Source of the DNA: Candidatus Gastranaerophilales bacterium | GTDB taxonomy: Bacteria > Cyanobacteriota > Vampirovibrionia > Gastranaerophilales > Gastranaerophilaceae | Assembly: GCA_947630355.1 (NCBI GenBank) | Contig: CANRHJ010000019.1 | Span: 1-17,797, forward strand | Length of the DNA: 17,797 nucleotides | Direction of reading: 5' to 3' | Shown here: piece by piece, positions 15,000 through 17,797 of the stretch | How positions within the stretch are numbered: position 1 is the first letter of the stretch | Layout of the letters: the number at the start of each line of letters is the position of its first letter | Made by a program: the position numbers and the translations under genes | Notes under the pieces: model-generated | Database searches by the model: none | What the model saw: only the letters and a program-made list of their open reading frames with translations | Told to the model about the DNA's origin: nothing

Positions 15000-15878
15000 T
15001 TAAAACTCCAGTTCAATTTTGTTTAATGAGAGCAGATTTTTGATTTTGGTATTATCTAAAACAGCACTCTTTGCACGTTTCGCCTTGAATATCCCCTCGC
15101 AATTTTTTATTGATATGGGTTTTACTTTACTTTTATCAAGGTTATATTCATCGCACATTTTCAAAACAACATCATACTTAGACATAGCGTTATCACTTGC
15201 TATATTTATAATTTTTTCTTCGCAGGCACCGTATTTTTCAATCAGCATTACGAGATATTTGGCGCACTGATTAAAACTCAAAGTCGAACGGTACGAATCT
15301 TCAAACATCTCAACCGTTTTACCTGCTTTTAAATCACTCATGATTTTGTCGAAGAAATGCGGTTTTGTTTCAACAAGGCTTGTTCCTATAATAAACGGAA
15401 ATCTTACCGCATTCCCGTTATGGGCAAGCGTAATTTGTTCCGCCAACATTTTGTGTCTGCCGTATAAATTAACGGGGTTAGGCTTATCTGTTTCTTTAAA
15501 TAAAACATCTAATCCGCCCTCACCGTATACGGTATCGGTGGAGGAATAATAAAAACAGCTTATATTTTCCAGTTTATTTATTAAATATGCCAATGAGGTT
15601 ATATTTATATCCCACGCGAGTTTTGGGTTTTCTTCCACCTTATCGGGGTGATGATATGCGCTTAAATATATTACTTTTGCACCTTTTTCAAGCATTTCGT
15701 TAAGCTTATCAACATCTGATTTATCCTGAACGTTAACTTTTACCCACTTAACCCTGTTGTTAACCATGACAGGCTCATTGCCGGAATATGTGGCAAGTAT
15801 ATTTTCATCTGTTAATTCAAGAATATTTTTTATTATATAACGGCCTAAAAATCCGCTTCCGCCGACTACAAGGTACAT
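15000..15878 (-). CDS. NAD(P)-dependent nucleotide-sugar epimerase/reductase (extended SDR, RmlD/GalE-like)
   Basis: A 292-residue cytoplasmic protein with the extended SDR layout. The Rossmann glycine motif GGSGFLG is at residues 6-12. Then come VIYLSAYHHPDKVEENP, YYSSTDTVYGE with the catalytic Ser/Thr, and YGRHK (Y139, K143), the YxxxK pair. The C-terminal substrate part includes VRFPFIIGTS and RSTLSFNQCAKYL. The sequence resembles dTDP-4-dehydrorhamnose reductases and related 4-keto-sugar reductases, but I would not fix the substrate. The start at 15878 is supported by GGGAG about seven bases upstream. It overlaps the glycosyltransferase gene by 13 bases and abuts the cupin gene, so the three are made together. 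Confidence 0.88.
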   Translation of the reverse strand: MYLVVGGSGFLGRYIIKNILELTDENILATYSGNEPVMVNNRVKWVKVNVQDKSDVDKLNEMLEKGAKVIYLSAYHHPDKVEENPKLAWDINITSLAYLINKLENISCFYYSSTDTVYGEGGLDVLFKETDKPNPVNLYGRHKMLAEQITLAHNGNAVRFPFIIGTSLVETKPHFFDKIMSDLKAGKTVEMFEDSYRSTLSFNQCAKYLVMLIEKYGACEEKIINIASDNAMSKYDVVLKMCDEYNLDKSKVKPISIKNCEGIFKAKRAKSAVLDNTKIKNLLSLNKIELEF

Positions 15879-17004
15879 ATTTTCTCCCTGTATGCCGAAG
15901 GTGTATTAATATTTGCAATTGTTTCAAACCAAATTCTGTGTCCGTCTATAACATGGTTTATGTATGCACGTTGTTTAACGGGCAGTTCGTCATTATCAAG
16001 GTTATCTATAAGGGTTTTTAATCCGTTCATTAATTCTATACCGCATTCAAGGTAAGTATTTTTTGTTAGTTTAACTTGTCTGAGCCATTTGCAGAATTTA
16101 GTTGTCATTTTTGTTCCCATTTCTTCAACCCAAGCATCAACCCAGTAATCGTGGTCATTTCTGATTTGTTTTACGAGCGGCTGGCCGTATGTGATGTAGT
16201 CTCCCATGTGCCAAGCAATCCTTTCAACAATATAGCTTGACCAGATATCGTCAAATCTGCCTATATCGGGGACTAAAAAGTAAATCGGAACAATACTTTT
16301 GTGAATAGCCGTGTTTTGAGAGTTAAACGGTGAATATGTTTCTTTTTCAAGAGCATAATTATAATCTTTTTTATATTTAATTACATCAATCGGGGCCGCA
16401 AGTCTTGTAACGGCATCAATATCAGGATCTCCGAGCCAAAAACCGGCGTTTACAACCGTTCTTATTTTTTTTGTCTGACGGGTAATGTCTTTTACTTCAT
16501 CAATCCTGTCGGACCAGCTGTAGCCTCTGGGATAGAATTTTCTGCCATGCCTGTCTTCTAAGTCCTCGCATATATTATACCAGCCTGTAGGTGATGAAAC
16601 TGTTTCCGTCTCTGTTTCGCTGCCAAGCGCCATGTGCTTACCCACATAATCTTCGCAGGCAATATAGTTATCGTCATCTATTAATACAATTATGTCAGAG
16701 CCTTGTTCATAAGCTTTTAATATTGCAACCTGCCTTCTTTGAATACAGTTCCAAGGAAGAAAACCTTTAAGCTTCTTTATTTTTCCATGTACTCATTTTG
16801 GTCATTAACATCCATAAATAGCATTTTGATTTTATATTTTTCCTGAAGCTTTTGACAGTATTCTTTAGCCTCTTTCGGGGTCTTTTTATCACCGGTTATT
16901 ACAAAATCAACATAGTCCTGACGGTTGTATTTAATAACATCTTTAATATAGTCTTCTATTAAATAAGGAATATTAATAGTGGTTGTTGTTATCGTTACGT
17001 GCAT
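15866..17004 (-). pseudogene. glycosyltransferase, reversibly-glycosylated-polypeptide/STELLO-like, interrupted by a -1 frameshift
   Basis: Two adjacent frames together encode one ~379-residue protein. The first (17004 to 16777) reads MHVTITTTTINIPYLIEDYI up to EYMEK and then stops at TAA. Stepping back one base at the A5 run (16780-16784) continues without a gap as IKKLKGFLPWNCIQRRQVA, then IIVLIDDDNYIACEDYVGKH, and runs to the stop at 15866. The IDDDN motif (D110-D112) is the nucleotide-sugar/metal DxD site, and STELLO/RGP-like features include SSPTGWYN, FYPRGYSW and NAGFWLGDPDIDAVTRL. The role would be sugar transfer or mutase activity in surface-glycan synthesis. The start has AGGAG six bases upstream. 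Outside the break the protein looks intact, so this may be a sequencing or assembly error, recent decay, or slippage rather than an old pseudogene. The longest downstream fragment with its own ATG is 15866-16645. Confidence 0.82.
16777..16785 (-). other. frameshift site: A5 run immediately before an in-frame TAA
   Basis: On the minus strand the bases read GAAAAATAA. In the upstream frame this is Glu-Lys-stop. With one extra A, or a -1 slip at the Lys codon, it becomes Glu-Lys-Ile and enters the long downstream frame. A homopolymer of five is short for classical phase variation. Confidence 0.75.
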
Positions 17005-17031
17005 ATTTTTCTCCTGTTATGTATTTTTCTA

Positions 17032-17797
17032 TTATACTCTATTCATCCAATCATTGAAAACATTTTCCAAAGTTTCTTTAATTGAATATTTTTGAATCCA
17101 ACCGAGTGATTTCAATTTTGAGTTATCTCCAACCAATACGGGTTCATCTGAAATTCTGACAAGCTTGTTATCCGTTATTACATCTACTTTTATACCTGCA
17201 ATTTCTATAAGCCAAGAGAGAATATCTGATATTTTATAAGAATTTCCCGTGCATATATTAATCGGAACCCCTACCAAGTCGCTTTGCGCAAGCATAATCA
17301 TGCCTCTTACACCGTCTCTTACATCAATAAAATCTCTTGACGTAGTTATATTGCCTACATGAACCACAGGTTCCATTTTCCCTTTTTTAATCATCGCCAG
17401 TTGTCTTGCAAAGTTCTGAATTGCTGTAGCGGGCGGATGTCCCGTTCCTACGTGGATAAACATTCTCGGAAGATATATCTGCATTCCGTAATTTGTTATA
17501 TATTGATGTGCTATCATCTCCATGCCTGCTTTTGATACACCGTATGGTGTCATGGGTCTTAGGTTTCTGTCCTCTTTTAGCGGACATTCTTCGGGTTTAA
17601 AAAATCCGTATTCGGCAGATGTGCACGCTAAAAGCATTTTTGCGGGTTTCTTCATCTTATGAACCGCTCTTATTAAGTTTAAACTTCCGAAATAATTCGT
17701 TTCATGTGTCAATGTCTCACATTCCCAGCTTAAACCGTTAAAAGCCTGCGCCGCCATGTGTATGACTAAATCGGGTTCAAATCGGTTAATTCCACTC
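17032..17797 (-). CDS. GDP-6-deoxy-D-mannose reductase/GDP-mannose dehydratase-like SDR, N-terminus outside the window
   Basis: The frame is open to the window edge and reads SGINRFEPDLVIHMAAQAF before the first Met, so the Met at 17757 is internal and the Rossmann GxxGxxG lies outside. Visible extended-SDR features are the HMAAQ block, CTSAEYG (catalytic Ser), the YGVSK pair (YxxxK) after RPMTP, LPRMFIHVGTGHPP, ARQLAMIKKG and SRDFIDVRD. The RPMTPYG and PRMF...GTGH pattern resembles GDP-4-keto-6-deoxy-mannose reductases, and GDP-mannose 4,6-dehydratases more distantly. The probable role is supplying a GDP-deoxy-hexose for a surface glycan. It lies 27 bases upstream of the glycosyltransferase start and is co-transcribed with it. 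The exact substrate is uncertain. Confidence 0.85.
   Translation of the reverse strand, partial: SGINRFEPDLVIHMAAQAFNGLSWECETLTHETNYFGSLNLIRAVHKMKKPAKMLLACTSAEYGFFKPEECPLKEDRNLRPMTPYGVSKAGMEMIAHQYITNYGMQIYLPRMFIHVGTGHPPATAIQNFARQLAMIKKGKMEPVVHVGNITTSRDFIDVRDGVRGMIMLAQSDLVGVPINICTGNSYKISDILSWLIEIAGIKVDVITDNKLVRISDEPVLVGDNSKLKSLGWIQKYSIKETLENVFNDWMNRV

Noticed and set aside
17387..17757. Met at 17757 as the true start of the reductase-like gene, and the overlapping small frame at 17387-17587
   Set aside because: The frame continues upstream with SDR-family sequence to the window edge, and the small frame is a shadow in another frame.

Overview
The window looks like a piece of an AT-rich chromosome from a gut Melainabacteria/Gastranaerophilales-type bacterium (a non-photosynthetic relative of Cyanobacteria). 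This is an inference. It rests on the base composition, the envelope style (MurA, an SLH-domain protein, signal peptides), and a set of lineage-specific-looking proteins with a short N-terminal F-K-G-like motif, which I associate with that group from memory. No database search was possible.

Layout from left to right. (1) 1-635, plus strand: the 3' end of murA (peptidoglycan precursor synthesis) and a small overlapping gene built from two R-W-Y-D-x-D-P repeats. (2) 632-6630: a block of poorly known genes. It holds a secreted SLH-domain protein, a 118-residue small protein, a 558-residue membrane-associated protein, a divergent HNH-nuclease-like protein and a TPR protein with an HExxH metalloprotease motif. 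Four of these five carry a related F-[KNT]-[GS] motif in the first ~50 residues and lack a signal peptide. The divergent intergenic region (3951-4438) has about fifteen T-tracts spaced close to 10 bp, as expected of intrinsically curved DNA. (3) 6691-14548, all minus strand: M16 peptidase, PilZ protein, HAMP sensor histidine kinase, response regulator with HD-GYP domain, then proS. The kinase and HD-GYP genes overlap by 8 nt. PilZ (c-di-GMP receptor) and HD-GYP (c-di-GMP phosphodiesterase) bracket the kinase, so this reads as a compact c-di-GMP signalling cassette. (4) 14640-17797, minus strand: a surface-glycan cluster. In transcription order it contains a GDP-6-deoxy-hexose reductase-like SDR (cut by the window edge), a reversibly-glycosylated-polypeptide/STELLO-like glycosyltransferase interrupted by a one-base frameshift at an A5 run, a second SDR, and a sugar-modifying cupin. 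Junctions are tight (13-nt overlap; stop and start adjacent), so it is one operon.

Codon use splits by strand. In the parts I read, genes on the minus strand between 632 and 14563 use ATA for isoleucine almost exclusively. The plus-strand genes use ATT/ATC, and the glycan cluster is mixed. No tRNA, rRNA, CRISPR array, insertion sequence or phage gene was seen.
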